From positions 53,532,219 through 53,596,218 of the forward strand of contig CM068835.1 of the NCBI GenBank assembly GCA_028554795.2: a DNA stretch of 64,000 nt. The letters run 5' to 3'. Under the pieces are notes generated by a model that did not search any database, was not told where the DNA came from, and saw nothing but the letters and a program-made list of their open reading frames with translations. The stretch comes from Sinohyriopsis cumingii. Lineage: Eukaryota; Mollusca; Bivalvia; Unionida; Unionidae. Shown in pieces: positions 28,126 through 36,891 of the stretch (positions are counted from its first letter, which is position 1; each line of letters begins with the position of its first letter). The position numbers and the translations under genes were made by a program.

Positions 28126-28402
28126 TGCTTGACACGAATAGATAATAATCCTCCACCTGCCTGACCAATGACAACCCCTGCAAAACAGATAGTAAGAACA
28201 TTTTCTGCCCTTCCCAGGCTGTGTTGGTACCCAGCTGTTAGTTACAATGTACTTTGTGTTGATATCGAGTTCGAAGCAACCGTTTTTGTTCGACTAGGAA
28301 TAAGCATCATTTTTGAAATGCTCATACAAATTTTTCTGAGATCACATACAAATGTTTAATTTCTATTATTATACGTCACCATTTAAACAAGATTGTAGGA
28401 AT

Positions 28403-28723
28403 ATGTCCAGCAACAAAATTTATGTAATTGCACCTAAAGTTAACAGTATTAAGGTCCTTCTCAAGCAGCGGAATATATACACAGAAACACATGCTGGGAA
28501 AGAATGGGCCAGCGATTGCCTTTCTACTCAGAGCGTCTTGCGGATAGACAGAAATACTCTGTTGTTGAGAATAAAAAGAAAATTGTACATCTCATGTGCT
28601 TCTCCAGAAACGAACACGCAGGCAATCAACATCAATAAGGAATGCGTCTATGTAGCGTACGAGGAAAAGACGACAAAGTTCAATTCTAAATGTCAATGTA
28701 TTTTTCTGCAATCATGTCAATAG
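28403..28723 (+). CDS. unidentified ORF, possible exon
   Basis: An ATG at 28403 follows a weak acceptor-like TAG (28398) and opens 106 codons, beginning MSSNKIYVIAPKVNSIKVLL. The first 30 residues look protein-like (mixed Lys/Val/Ile with a plausible beta-alpha start). The C-terminal third is Cys-rich and less convincing, and may run into intron. I recognise no domain and see no strong donor site. It could also be a relic linked to the preceding LINE insertion. Confidence 0.25.
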   Translation: MSSNKIYVIAPKVNSIKVLLKQRNIYTETHAGKEWASDCLSTQSVLRIDRNTLLLRIKRKLYISCASPETNTQAININKECVYVAYEEKTTKFNSKCQCIFLQSCQ

Positions 28724-30569
28724 GTTACTACACTTTGTTTTCAAAGATCACGCCCCGGTTTCATTTGTTCTTTATGAATTCTTAGTGAAAATAAATTTGC
28801 CTATATCCCAAAGTAGTTAAATAATTCAAAACCTTGTGTTAGGACCTTTTAATAAATATAATCATGTTACTGAAAATACTTTATTTGAATACAAGTGGAG
28901 ATCGTTAGTCACCAGCAATGATGGCAATCGCTATCAACTCAGAGGTGCTGTAAACATATACTTTTGGCAAAGACGCTATGAATGATAATGTTGAATAATA
29001 GCGACAGTAGATAGACTGACTGAAAACGTATTGTTTAACGGACAGTTTGCTAGGATATGCTGATATCAATGACTAACATGTTAGTCTCTGTTTTTCCCTT
29101 ATCAGTATCCAAACAAGACTAACACGGTAACCATTAATAGGCACAATGAATAGGTAGGAATCTAACCACGAGTCTGCAATGTTTGACAGTTTGAGGGGAG
29201 AGCGAGGTACTGCAAAATCAGCGAGAGAAAAGTTGCATTCCGGAACTGTTGAGATGTTAGGGGTGTATTATTGGGATGTACAGGTAGAATAATGGTGCGT
29301 CACTCTGTCTTCCAGTGGCATATGATCTCTTGGAGAATACAAAGAGCGTATACTATACTTAGTGTACAGTGAACTGAAACCGTGGCAGTTAAGGTACCCT
29401 TCTATCTACATCAACCTATCGATCAATGGGTCAACTGACCTATCAATTAATTGATCGTGAGAGAGAGAGAGAGAGAGAGAGAGATGGGTTGGTCTGTCTA
29501 TATACCTGTCTCTCTTGTTATATATTGATTTGTCTGTATGAAAACATGCCCGCCTGTCTATCATTTATGCATCTTTTCCAATCTTGCTCCTCGTCTTTCC
29601 TTCAGTTTTATTTCTCTGTATATATTCTTTATCTGCTTATCCCTAGTAAACGTGTACTGAATACTTATTATATCTAAAAACTTATCAATGTATCAGTATA
29701 TAGAGAAATTCTGACTGACGAAGAGCCAGTTACAAAACAAGTATTCTGAAGAGATTAACCAGACAATAGTAAATTTATTTAACACTATGCTAAATACTTG
29801 AATTTTTTTTCCTTTGCAGAAAAAGATACTATCTTTTGAGTGGAATGAAGAAAACGTTTCCACAATTGCCATTATGTGGAGTAGCGTGAAAAAGGTTTTA
29901 CATTTGACTCTTTCCTTCCTTTCTTAATTGTTTATGTTTCATTCAGTAATATCTATCTTACGAATTCGCGACACTTGACCATACGAAACGACACTAATGA
30001 AATGTTAAGATATCTATATTTGTTTTTAATTAGTTTTTTCAATTAAATATATTCATTCGTCCATTGTTTCTTTCTTTGCGTTTGTATTATATCTCCGTCA
30101 GTTATTCATTGTTTATCAACGTACTCGCACGTTCATTTTTTCCAATTCTCCTCACTTACTCGCCCACCGATTCACACTCACCAGCACAGTTATCAATGGA
30201 CTCATGCACTTACTCATTCACTGGTCCTTCTAATAACTATCTTCCTCTCCTTTGTTAGTGACTCACGATATAATGAACAATGGACTATATAAATAGAAAC
30301 GAAGCACTCTTTTTGGCTTAGTCATTGTAAAACATCAAATATCCGCACCATTGTCCGAGTTTAGACGAGTATTCCGATATTGAAGTGTCCAATCATCTAC
30401 TGTCAAGCGTTCGGAACCTTCTCTGCATCCAGTCTTGTTACTGTTCACTACGCCTGTTGCCGGCGTATGCACATATGTATCTCGTTCATTCAGACTAATC
30501 ACCAGTACAAACGATCTTAGCCATCTCTAAACATTCATGTCAAAAAATGCTTCCGAGTCTCCGCCATAC
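28724..30569. other. intergenic, one short exon-like segment
   Basis: Contains (GA)n at 29459-29484. At 29820-29894, an excellent acceptor (AATTTTTTTTCCTTTGCAG) precedes 25 open codons reading KKILSFEWNEENVSTIAIMW followed by SSVKK, with a GTTTTA donor-like end. It is phase 0 like the segments at 17743 and 19599, but nothing links it to them firmly. The rest, up to the Polinton target site, shows no gene. Confidence 0.35.
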
Positions 30570-30576
30570 AAAGGTG
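30570..30576 (+). repeat. target-site duplication, left (AAAGGTG)
   Basis: The 7-bp AAAGGTG directly before the left inverted repeat is repeated directly after the right one at 44996-45002. Polintons usually duplicate 6 bp, so one of the seven bases may match by chance. Confidence 0.85.
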
Positions 30577-30780
30577 AGCAGCAGGGAAGTCGTACAGACT
30601 GGGTGGCTCAGATAAATTTAACCCTCCCACCAAACATTTATCCGTAGAAGCCTCAGAAAGCAGAAATAACGCCTCCTACGCAAATTAATCCGCAAAATTT
30701 CAACCCAAAGTGCATTTTCAGACATAAAAAAAAGGCAGCTTTTTTGGGGGGGGTATTGTAAAATTTGTTTGTTATTGCAA
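30577..30780 (+). repeat. Polinton terminal inverted repeat, left
   Basis: 204 bp matching the reverse complement of 44790-44995. The match covers the outer AGCAGCAGGG end, a T6/G8 junction at about 30739-30753 and the inner GTATTGTAAAATTTGTTTGT. The visible differences are the G-run length and one or two bases near the inner edge. The match stops at ATTGCAA. Confidence 0.95.
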
Positions 30781-30795
30781 GATTGGGTTGCAATT

Positions 30796-31446
30796 TTATG
30801 AGTAAATTTGATCAAGACCGACTCGATATCTACTACGTGGATCATGAAGATTAATCGTGACAAAACCGTGCGGTGTTGCCTGAGCGTGACTGAAGAAATT
30901 TTTAAATTTATTTATGTCCATGTCGCCATTGCACCAAGTTTGATGGATATTCCTCAGCGTGTGAGTATCAACACCATTGAACACTGATAAAATATTACAA
31001 TTATCTCTAATTACCTTCGGAATTTGCGTATATCGCTGCGTCACGTAAATCACATCGGTGTTCTTGTGTCGGCCACGCGAGAATATCCTAGCTGGGTTAG
31101 TTTGCTTATCCAGCATCACATCATCGAAAACAACAAGATTATTAGCATCACCGTCTAAACTTTCCACTGATGGAGCCTCATTGATATCCGTTATAAATTC
31201 TATTGTGCCATCCTCAGTATTATCGCTAAATTCCTTTAGTACTTTATAACATCGCTGATCATCAACAGATGGTGCAATCAAATACAATTTATCCCATTTT
31301 AGCCATCGCATAATCAATTTTAGCAACAATTGCGTTTTTCCAGAACCAGATGGTCCAATGATTATCATTCTAATCGAATTTGGTAATGCCTCGGTGTGCT
31401 TTACTTGCTCGCGTTTCTTTGTGGCTGAAAAATCAATTACATTCAT
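30796..31446 (-). CDS. Polinton packaging ATPase (FtsK/HerA superfamily)
   Basis: 216 aa. The P-loop GPSGSGKT lies at residues 31-38, and the Walker B strand LVVFDD, ending in two Asp, is at 104-109. A TQRYTQIPKVIRDN segment near residues 140-155 fits the conserved sensor region of this family. The protein is expected to pump the genome into the capsid, as in adenovirus-like and giant viruses that share the A32-type ATPase. It is the outermost gene at the left end and is transcribed toward the terminal repeat. Its start lies 14 bp from the start of the divergently transcribed zinc-ribbon ORF, so the two share a very short control region. Confidence 0.93.
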   Translation of the reverse strand: MNVIDFSATKKREQVKHTEALPNSIRMIIIGPSGSGKTQLLLKLIMRWLKWDKLYLIAPSVDDQRCYKVLKEFSDNTEDGTIEFITDINEAPSVESLDGDANNLVVFDDVMLDKQTNPARIFSRGRHKNTDVIYVTQRYTQIPKVIRDNCNILSVFNGVDTHTLRNIHQTWCNGDMDINKFKNFFSHAQATPHGFVTINLHDPRSRYRVGLDQIYS

Positions 31447-31460
31447 GTTATTAGAATATT

Positions 31461-31634
31461 ATGGATTCATATTGTGTTAAGTGTCGCACTCGAACTGCTA
31501 CGATAAATCCAATCGAAGTCGTTACACGCAACAACAGAAATGCAATCAAGGGAGAATGTGAAGTTTGCAAGACAATTAAGTTTAGATTTGTAAAAAAAAA
31601 AGTAGAACCGGAGGAGACATCGCAACCTCCTTAA
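31461..31634 (+). CDS. small zinc-ribbon protein (DUF5679-like)
   Basis: 57 codons from the ATG at 31461. Two Cys pairs (C5-x2-C8 and C33-x2-C36) frame a segment with NPIEVVTRNNRNAIKGEC, which resembles the DUF5679 zinc ribbon found in several large DNA viruses and related elements. Such proteins bind zinc, but their role is not established. The ORF is divergent from the ATPase and lies immediately before the phospholipase-like frame. It is below the usual length cut-off for ORF lists but is supported by its motif. Confidence 0.65.
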   Translation: MDSYCVKCRTRTATINPIEVVTRNNRNAIKGECEVCKTIKFRFVKKKVEPEETSQPP

Positions 31635-31639
31635 CAAAT

Positions 31640-31969
31640 CTGCCTGGAGCTCCCTGGGCGAAATATCCCGGAGAGAAACATTTACCAGGATATAATTACT
31701 GCGGACCTGGTACAAGGCTAGATATAAGACTTAACGATAATAATCAACCAAATCCTGGCGAGGATCCAGTAAACGCTATCGATAACGCATGCTACTATCA
31801 CGATCTTGCATATCGCAGCGGAGATTTACAACAAAGACATCTTGCTGATATTAAATTAATTCACGCAATAGATGCTATTCCTGATAAAAATTTCAAAGAG
31901 AAATTGGCAACTTGGTTAATAAAAGGAGCAATGAAAGGTAAATTAGTACTAGGTGCTGGTAATTTATAA
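31640..31969 (+). CDS. parvovirus-type phospholipase A2 domain
   Basis: An open frame of about 110 codons. It contains YNYCGPGT, matching the calcium-binding loop of the viral phospholipase A2 family (YxGxG), and CYYHDLAYRSGD, matching the catalytic His-Asp helix (HDxxY). Between them, the NAIDNAC segment also fits the family. In parvoviruses this domain sits in the VP1 unique region and opens the endosomal membrane during entry. Here it is a separate frame that ends in TAATG, overlapping the integrase start. It has a different frame from the zinc ribbon before it. I do not assign an exact start. Confidence 0.78.
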   Translation: MPGAPWAKYPGEKHLPGYNYCGPGTRLDIRLNDNNQPNPGEDPVNAIDNACYYHDLAYRSGDLQQRHLADIKLIHAIDAIPDKNFKEKLATWLIKGAMKGKLVLGAGNL

Positions 31970-32919
31970 TGGAGCAAATATATTATTCTCCGCGAGGATT
32001 TTGGCGAGGAAAATCAGCAATAGCCAAACTTGCTAAGGCAGCAAAAGTAAAGCAATCTATCGCTGAATCGTGGCTATCGAGGCAAGCAGTTTGGCAAATT
32101 TATCTTCCTCCGCCTAAGAAAATATCATATGCGAGTTTCTCTGTCAGCGTCCCTAATGAAGTCCATCAGGCTGATCTTATGTTTCTTCCTTACGATACCG
32201 TTGACGGAGTTATATACAAATATGTTCTGACGGTTGTTGATATTGCTAGCAGATACAAGGAAGCGGAACCGTTATCGAATAAAACAGCAACAGATATTGC
32301 TAAGGCGTTTAGCGAAATTTATTCACGATCTCCATTAACATGGCCGAAGCTTCTCCAGGTTGATCCAGGTCGAGAATTTCTTGGCGCGGTTACTTCACTG
32401 ATGAAAAAGAATAATGTTAAAATCCGTCGCGGTATTGTAGGTGTTCATCACAATCAAGCTATCGTTGAGAGATTCAATAAAACTCTTGCAGAACGATTAT
32501 TCGGATATCAGTACGCGAGAGAATTTATCCAAGATAAACGATCTCACGATTGGGTAACAAGATTACCTCACGTGATTAATGCGCTAAATAACGAAGTAAC
32601 ACGAACAATATCAATGAAACCCGCAACTGCAATTACAAAACCAAATATACCACTAAAGCGAGATTCTACTATTCCACCTGTGTTAGGTAGCGTCACGGTC
32701 AGATATTTATATAAGGAGGGAGAAGCCGAGGGTGGCAGAAAAAGAGCAACTGATCCAAACTGGAGTGTTACGACACATAAAATATCAGCTGTAACAAGAT
32801 CATCAGGAAGGCCAGCGATTTATTTTCTAGATTCACTAGCGCCACAACGCGGATTTACCAAAGAAGAATTACAAATAATACCAAAGGATACTCAATTACC
32901 ACCATCGTCGTTAATGTGA
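31969..32919 (+). CDS. Polinton integrase (retroviral type)
   Basis: 316 aa. The catalytic core shows Asp69 (HQADLMF), Asp132 (LQVDPGREF) and Glu167 (HHNQAIVERF) with 34 residues between the last two, as in rve-family integrases. An N-terminal helical region (residues 1-50) precedes the core, and a basic C-terminal part (about 235-316) could bind DNA or chromatin. The enzyme would join the element's ends to the target and produce the short duplication seen here. It starts within the stop of the phospholipase frame and overlaps the convergent polymerase gene by 28 bp at its 3' end. Confidence 0.95.
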   Translation: MEQIYYSPRGFWRGKSAIAKLAKAAKVKQSIAESWLSRQAVWQIYLPPPKKISYASFSVSVPNEVHQADLMFLPYDTVDGVIYKYVLTVVDIASRYKEAEPLSNKTATDIAKAFSEIYSRSPLTWPKLLQVDPGREFLGAVTSLMKKNNVKIRRGIVGVHHNQAIVERFNKTLAERLFGYQYAREFIQDKRSHDWVTRLPHVINALNNEVTRTISMKPATAITKPNIPLKRDSTIPPVLGSVTVRYLYKEGEAEGGRKRATDPNWSVTTHKISAVTRSSGRPAIYFLDSLAPQRGFTKEELQIIPKDTQLPPSSLM

Positions 32920-35861
32920 AATTTAATTCTACCTAGCTGAGATAATTTTCTTACTCGAGACACAGCTAGATAAACTAAATTTGACCAGGAAATTCTATCA
33001 TCGACGATCCAGACCTGGCCATCTACTGTTAATCCCTGTGATGAATGTATCGTTGCTGCGTATCCGAGTTTCCATGGCGATCTTTCTGCGTTTATTGCAT
33101 CATTGACAAGATTAATATCAACGAAAATAATATCATTCAAAACTAATATTTTTTCTTCTCCACATGGCAAAATAACATTGATATTTTGTTTCCTAGTATC
33201 AGTTGGCCTATAACACAACGGCACCTGCAATGTTGGAAATTTATCACAATGAAGTTTGAATAATATTTCCTGAATAACATCGCGAATAATTTTTCTGCTA
33301 GCAACGATCAAATGATCTGGACGCCACAAAGTTAGAAAATTATCCATCGAAGTCTCGTCAATTATTTTTCTCATCACATCACATTGAAATTTATTAGGTT
33401 GCAACCGAATCATTTTTTTAAACTCAGTCAATAAATTATCATTAGATCTATAATCAGCATCAATCTCCTCATAATAATCTACAAAATTTCTAAGCCACCT
33501 GTGAGGAGATTCACCATCAATAGGATCAGGTTGTCCATGATCGCCGCACATTATTACAGCGGTATTTTTTTCTTCTAGCCAACCCAGGAATAATTTTAAC
33601 ACAACTAAATTTACCGTGCAAATTTCATCAAATATTATAATCTTGTTGATATATTTATTTCCCATTCGAGCTGAATCCCATAATCCACCGCTGTACTTGA
33701 AATAACTATGATACGTACAAGAATTAACGCCACGTTGTTTTATTTCTCTCGCTAGTCTGTGAGTTGGAGTCAACACGATCATATCAGAATTTGAAAATAA
33801 ATTTATTGCTCGTGTTGTTTTACCACTACCACCAGGACCATTTAGGTAAACGAATTTGTTTCGTGAAATCGGATCAAACGCAGATGATGCTGTTGATACT
33901 TCATCGCATTTATCTTTATGAAACTTATCGCAATCTTCTACATCCGCGTCCTCACAATAATCTAGAATATCCTCGTTTTTTATTCTCCAGGTTCCCCAAG
34001 AACCATCGGTGATTAAATTTTCTAGCCTGCACTGATATTTCTTATCGATATAAAATGAATCCGTTGCAACTCTTACCGCGATATCAGAAAATTTATTTAT
34101 CATCGACAGCAAATTAATACTCACATAAGCGAGCATTGATGATCTTAAATGAGTATACTGTGCTGATTCTCCATCAAGATAAGTGATCACTGTACCTAAC
34201 TTCGCTCCATCAATAATAATATTTTCTCTGTTACAAAATATTCCACGCGATACTGTATCGGCAATAATAAAATCCATCTCGGCATCATTAATAAATAACC
34301 TAGCGTGTCGGTGTTTATGATCAACTGATCCTCCTTGAGTAAATTTACCAATTATTTTTCTTCCAATATCTTTCGCGTTCTCACAATCCGTGGGTAACCA
34401 CACCTCGGTCTGCTTTCTATACGATATAATTGCTTCACTTACCGTCAATGATATTAACATCGACGAATCCAACATATATCTCAACAATACCGTAGGGACC
34501 CATCTTCGCTGAGATAAATGCCGACCAAACCAAATATAACAAATTTTATGCAAATTTTCAGCAAGTTCGAATGAAGTAACATGAGCGAATCCGGTCATGA
34601 CAAAATCGGGTAACGGTCCGTTAATTGCAACTCTAGTCATCTCGTTGGTGGGATGACCGAATTTAGCAAAGTAATCTGCACAATCGCCATACCCAAGGAA
34701 ACTTCCAGGATAGCATGCGCTCATATCAACGGAAAGCATATCCTCGAAATAATATTTGGTATTCCATAGTCCTCCATGGCCGTATTCGATACAGCTAAGT
34801 TGAATATCATTGAGAAATTCATTTCTTGTAGGTTTCCACGAATTTCTTTCTCTAGCAGCGTGAGCAGCAACAGACGGAACAGTAAAGCAATTTGTCAGTA
34901 ATCGATCTGGATTTGACGAATACTTCTCCGCGATATTTTTCATCGATTCATGTAATATTTCATCTCGGTAAATATCTCCGCGTGGTAAGATAAATTGATC
35001 GTATCTTTCTTCGCTAGAAAATAACCAAATCGATATTGGATCGGACTTGGCTAATAGTTTGATATATCTAAACATTGCATCGGAACTATCTTTGGATTCC
35101 ACGGGATAAAACTTAACAACACGATCTCGCGGGAATATCATTACCGACTGACTCCACGCATGTGAATTATGATCAACAATTTCGATTGGTGTTCCTCGAG
35201 AATTATACGGCGATGAATATAATATTTCACCCGATAGTGTTTTAACCGTAATAGGAAATTTAAGTTTCTTACTTAACGCAGCAACATCATCGATTGATGC
35301 GCCATCAGTAACTGTCTTTGCCCATGAATTAATTTTATTCAATCTCAATTGAGTTAGACCAGATCCTCGTCGTGCGTTTTTCATGTGCTCGATAACTCGC
35401 TCAGCCACACAGTTTATTTTCGGAGATTCCCTCATCGCAGGTAGATTTTTCACATCAGGATTATTATTCAGCCGATAAATTCCATAAACAACAGCACTAG
35501 AAGGATACGCCCTAGCATAATAAGGACCATCAATCCCCAGCAGCAATCCCGGTTTCGAATTTTTATCAAGAACAACATTTTTCTTACCGCCGCGTACCGG
35601 ATCTCGTTTATCACGAATAATCCAAATGTCATCGGGCATTTGTGCAATAAATTTTATTCCAAAAATAAATCGCTCCTCTTTGTGTGAGTTTTTTATATGT
35701 TCGATTATCTTCTTCGCTCGCTCCAAATTCATCGTAGCATCAACAAAGTTAGTTTTCCATGTCGACCAAACATGAATCGCTCCATCATCAAAAAATTCCT
35801 TCTTCGCATTATCAACTTCAGGAATGATATATTCTGCCTCATCAAGATCAAATAAATCCAT
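32892..35861 (-). CDS. B-family DNA polymerase fused to SF1 helicase
   Basis: 989 aa in one frame. The polymerase part has motif A as SVDMSACYPGS (Asp379), a KFTQGG segment near 506 and motif C around ATDSFYI (about 599-605). The N-terminal 350 residues include an IVDHNSHAW segment (about 228-236) that resembles the N-terminal domain of Polinton-type polymerases. From about residue 668 a superfamily-1 helicase follows: Walker A GPGGSGKTT (675-683), TPTHRLA (698-704), FDEI (744-747), GDHGQPDP (773-780), HSSQG (939-943) and VYLAVSRVR (963-971). This arrangement is Pif1/RecD-like. The product would replicate the element and unwind its own template. Upstream, 30 bp separate it from the divergent Cys-rich gene. 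Confidence 0.92.
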   Translation of the reverse strand: MDLFDLDEAEYIIPEVDNAKKEFFDDGAIHVWSTWKTNFVDATMNLERAKKIIEHIKNSHKEERFIFGIKFIAQMPDDIWIIRDKRDPVRGGKKNVVLDKNSKPGLLLGIDGPYYARAYPSSAVVYGIYRLNNNPDVKNLPAMRESPKINCVAERVIEHMKNARRGSGLTQLRLNKINSWAKTVTDGASIDDVAALSKKLKFPITVKTLSGEILYSSPYNSRGTPIEIVDHNSHAWSQSVMIFPRDRVVKFYPVESKDSSDAMFRYIKLLAKSDPISIWLFSSEERYDQFILPRGDIYRDEILHESMKNIAEKYSSNPDRLLTNCFTVPSVAAHAARERNSWKPTRNEFLNDIQLSCIEYGHGGLWNTKYYFEDMLSVDMSACYPGSFLGYGDCADYFAKFGHPTNEMTRVAINGPLPDFVMTGFAHVTSFELAENLHKICYIWFGRHLSQRRWVPTVLLRYMLDSSMLISLTVSEAIISYRKQTEVWLPTDCENAKDIGRKIIGKFTQGGSVDHKHRHARLFINDAEMDFIIADTVSRGIFCNRENIIIDGAKLGTVITYLDGESAQYTHLRSSMLAYVSINLLSMINKFSDIAVRVATDSFYIDKKYQCRLENLITDGSWGTWRIKNEDILDYCEDADVEDCDKFHKDKCDEVSTASSAFDPISRNKFVYLNGPGGSGKTTRAINLFSNSDMIVLTPTHRLAREIKQRGVNSCTYHSYFKYSGGLWDSARMGNKYINKIIIFDEICTVNLVVLKLFLGWLEEKNTAVIMCGDHGQPDPIDGESPHRWLRNFVDYYEEIDADYRSNDNLLTEFKKMIRLQPNKFQCDVMRKIIDETSMDNFLTLWRPDHLIVASRKIIRDVIQEILFKLHCDKFPTLQVPLCYRPTDTRKQNINVILPCGEEKILVLNDIIFVDINLVNDAINAERSPWKLGYAATIHSSQGLTVDGQVWIVDDRISWSNLVYLAVSRVRKLSQLGRIKFHINDDGGN

Positions 35862-35891
35862 TATTATATTTTAGACAAATATCTAAATATA

Positions 35892-36242
35892 ATGAAGCAA
35901 TGCGCGTGGATAACAGTTGGATCAACAAAATCATGTAACAAATCCTGCAGAGGTGAATATTGTGGCGCTCATATATACGAAATTCGACGAGGTAACAAAG
36001 GACCACAGCGATGTTTAATTTGTCAAGTTGGCATTCGAGGAAAAACAAGATTATGTTTCTCTTGTGGAGGAAAAAAATATCGTGAATTACGAAGATATTA
36101 TGAAAAAAGATCCTCCTCGGTAATAAAATGCGAAGAAGATTATATTAATCGTTTCAAAGCAAATTACGATTTAAACAAAGAGAATATCATATATGGAAAT
36201 GAAATCAGCGATTCCCACAATGAAAATCACATGCGAGTATAA
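35892..36242 (+). CDS. cysteine-rich zinc-binding protein
   Basis: 116 aa. There are two putative zinc sites: C4, C15, C19, C24 and H27 in the N-terminal part, then C41-x2-C44 paired with C55-x2-C58. The remainder is basic and helical. The N-terminal CxxxCRGEYCxxH arrangement resembles small proteins I have seen in Polinton-like and adintovirus-like genomes, without known function. It may bind nucleic acid or act as a regulator. Its 3' end overlaps the next gene by 22-50 bp depending on the start chosen there, so the two are probably co-expressed. Confidence 0.6.
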   Translation: MKQCAWITVGSTKSCNKSCRGEYCGAHIYEIRRGNKGPQRCLICQVGIRGKTRLCFSCGGKKYRELRRYYEKRSSSVIKCEEDYINRFKANYDLNKENIIYGNEISDSHNENHMRV

Positions 36243-36765
36243 ATCGCATCCCATCATCGAAGGTTACGAAGCATCTGAGGATGGTAATGTCAGAAACATC
36301 AAAACAAAGAAACGTGTTGGTAGTATTTGTAATTCGGGATATCTCAAATTTACAGTCCATAAAAGAAATGAAAGAACAGAATGTTATTCGAATCATAGAT
36401 TTGTGTTCGAATGCTACAAAGGACCAATAGAGATCGGACTTGTTATCGACCACATTGACGGTAATAAACTTAACAATAAACTTTCCAATCTGCGCGCGGT
36501 AACCCAGAGTGAAAATTCAAGATTTGGTAATAACCGTGGATTTCCTAATTATTCGAGGACTGTTAAATCAGTGAATCAGGCAACAGGTGAGGAAATCGCG
36601 TTTACATCGATGAGTGCAGCAGCAAAACATTTCTTTATTGAACCACGATCAGTACAATTTGTGGCAGAAGGAAAATATAACGCAACATTTTCTTATGATG
36701 CTGATTCGTGGATCAAATTCTCCTATGTACCAATAATATTTGATTCGGAGAGTGACGAAGAATAA
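36193..36765 (+). CDS. NUMOD4/HNH endonuclease (homing-type)
   Basis: 190 aa from the first ATG; ATGs at 36199 and 36220 are alternatives. Residues about 19-45 fit NUMOD4 (IIEGYEASEDGNVRNI). HNH catalytic features follow: SNHRFVFECY and VIDHIDGNKLNNKLSNLRAV (about 78-120), with the His of DHIDGN and the Asn of LSNL as expected. The C-terminal 60 residues (EEIAFTSMSAAAKHF) fit a NUMOD1-like DNA-binding helix. Such enzymes usually occur in phage, giant virus and intron-borne homing genes and cut at a specific DNA site. Here the gene sits between the polymerase and the capsid block and may be a passenger or may aid recombination. Confidence 0.88.
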   Translation: MEMKSAIPTMKITCEYKSHPIIEGYEASEDGNVRNIKTKKRVGSICNSGYLKFTVHKRNERTECYSNHRFVFECYKGPIEIGLVIDHIDGNKLNNKLSNLRAVTQSENSRFGNNRGFPNYSRTVKSVNQATGEEIAFTSMSAAAKHFFIEPRSVQFVAEGKYNATFSYDADSWIKFSYVPIIFDSESDEE

Positions 36766-36891
36766 TTGAATATCTCCGCAAAACAAAAAAAAAGATTAAT
36801 TTTTTGAAAATTCTCCTGGGTTTTATTTATTTTTTTCGCCCATTTTTCCCACGGAGACAGATTTGGAAAATCTCACTTGCGATTTAAAAAT
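36766..36891. promoter_or_regulatory. convergent 3' gap between HNH gene and minor capsid gene
   Basis: A 126-bp gap where plus- and minus-strand transcription units converge. It contains AT runs, including TTTTATTTATTTTTTTC near 36820 and AAAAAAAAAGATTAA near 36785. These could serve as poly(A) or termination signals for both units. The function is inferred from position. Confidence 0.3.

Noticed and set aside
30618-30863. Minus-strand open stretch running through the left Polinton inverted repeat, with a near-copy at the right end
   Set aside because: The shared part simply reflects the inverted repeat sequence. It has no recognised domain and overlaps the ATPase gene in another frame.
33764-34012. 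Plus-strand frames opposite the Polinton polymerase, capsid and fibre genes
   Set aside because: They are shadows on the complementary strand of well-supported genes.
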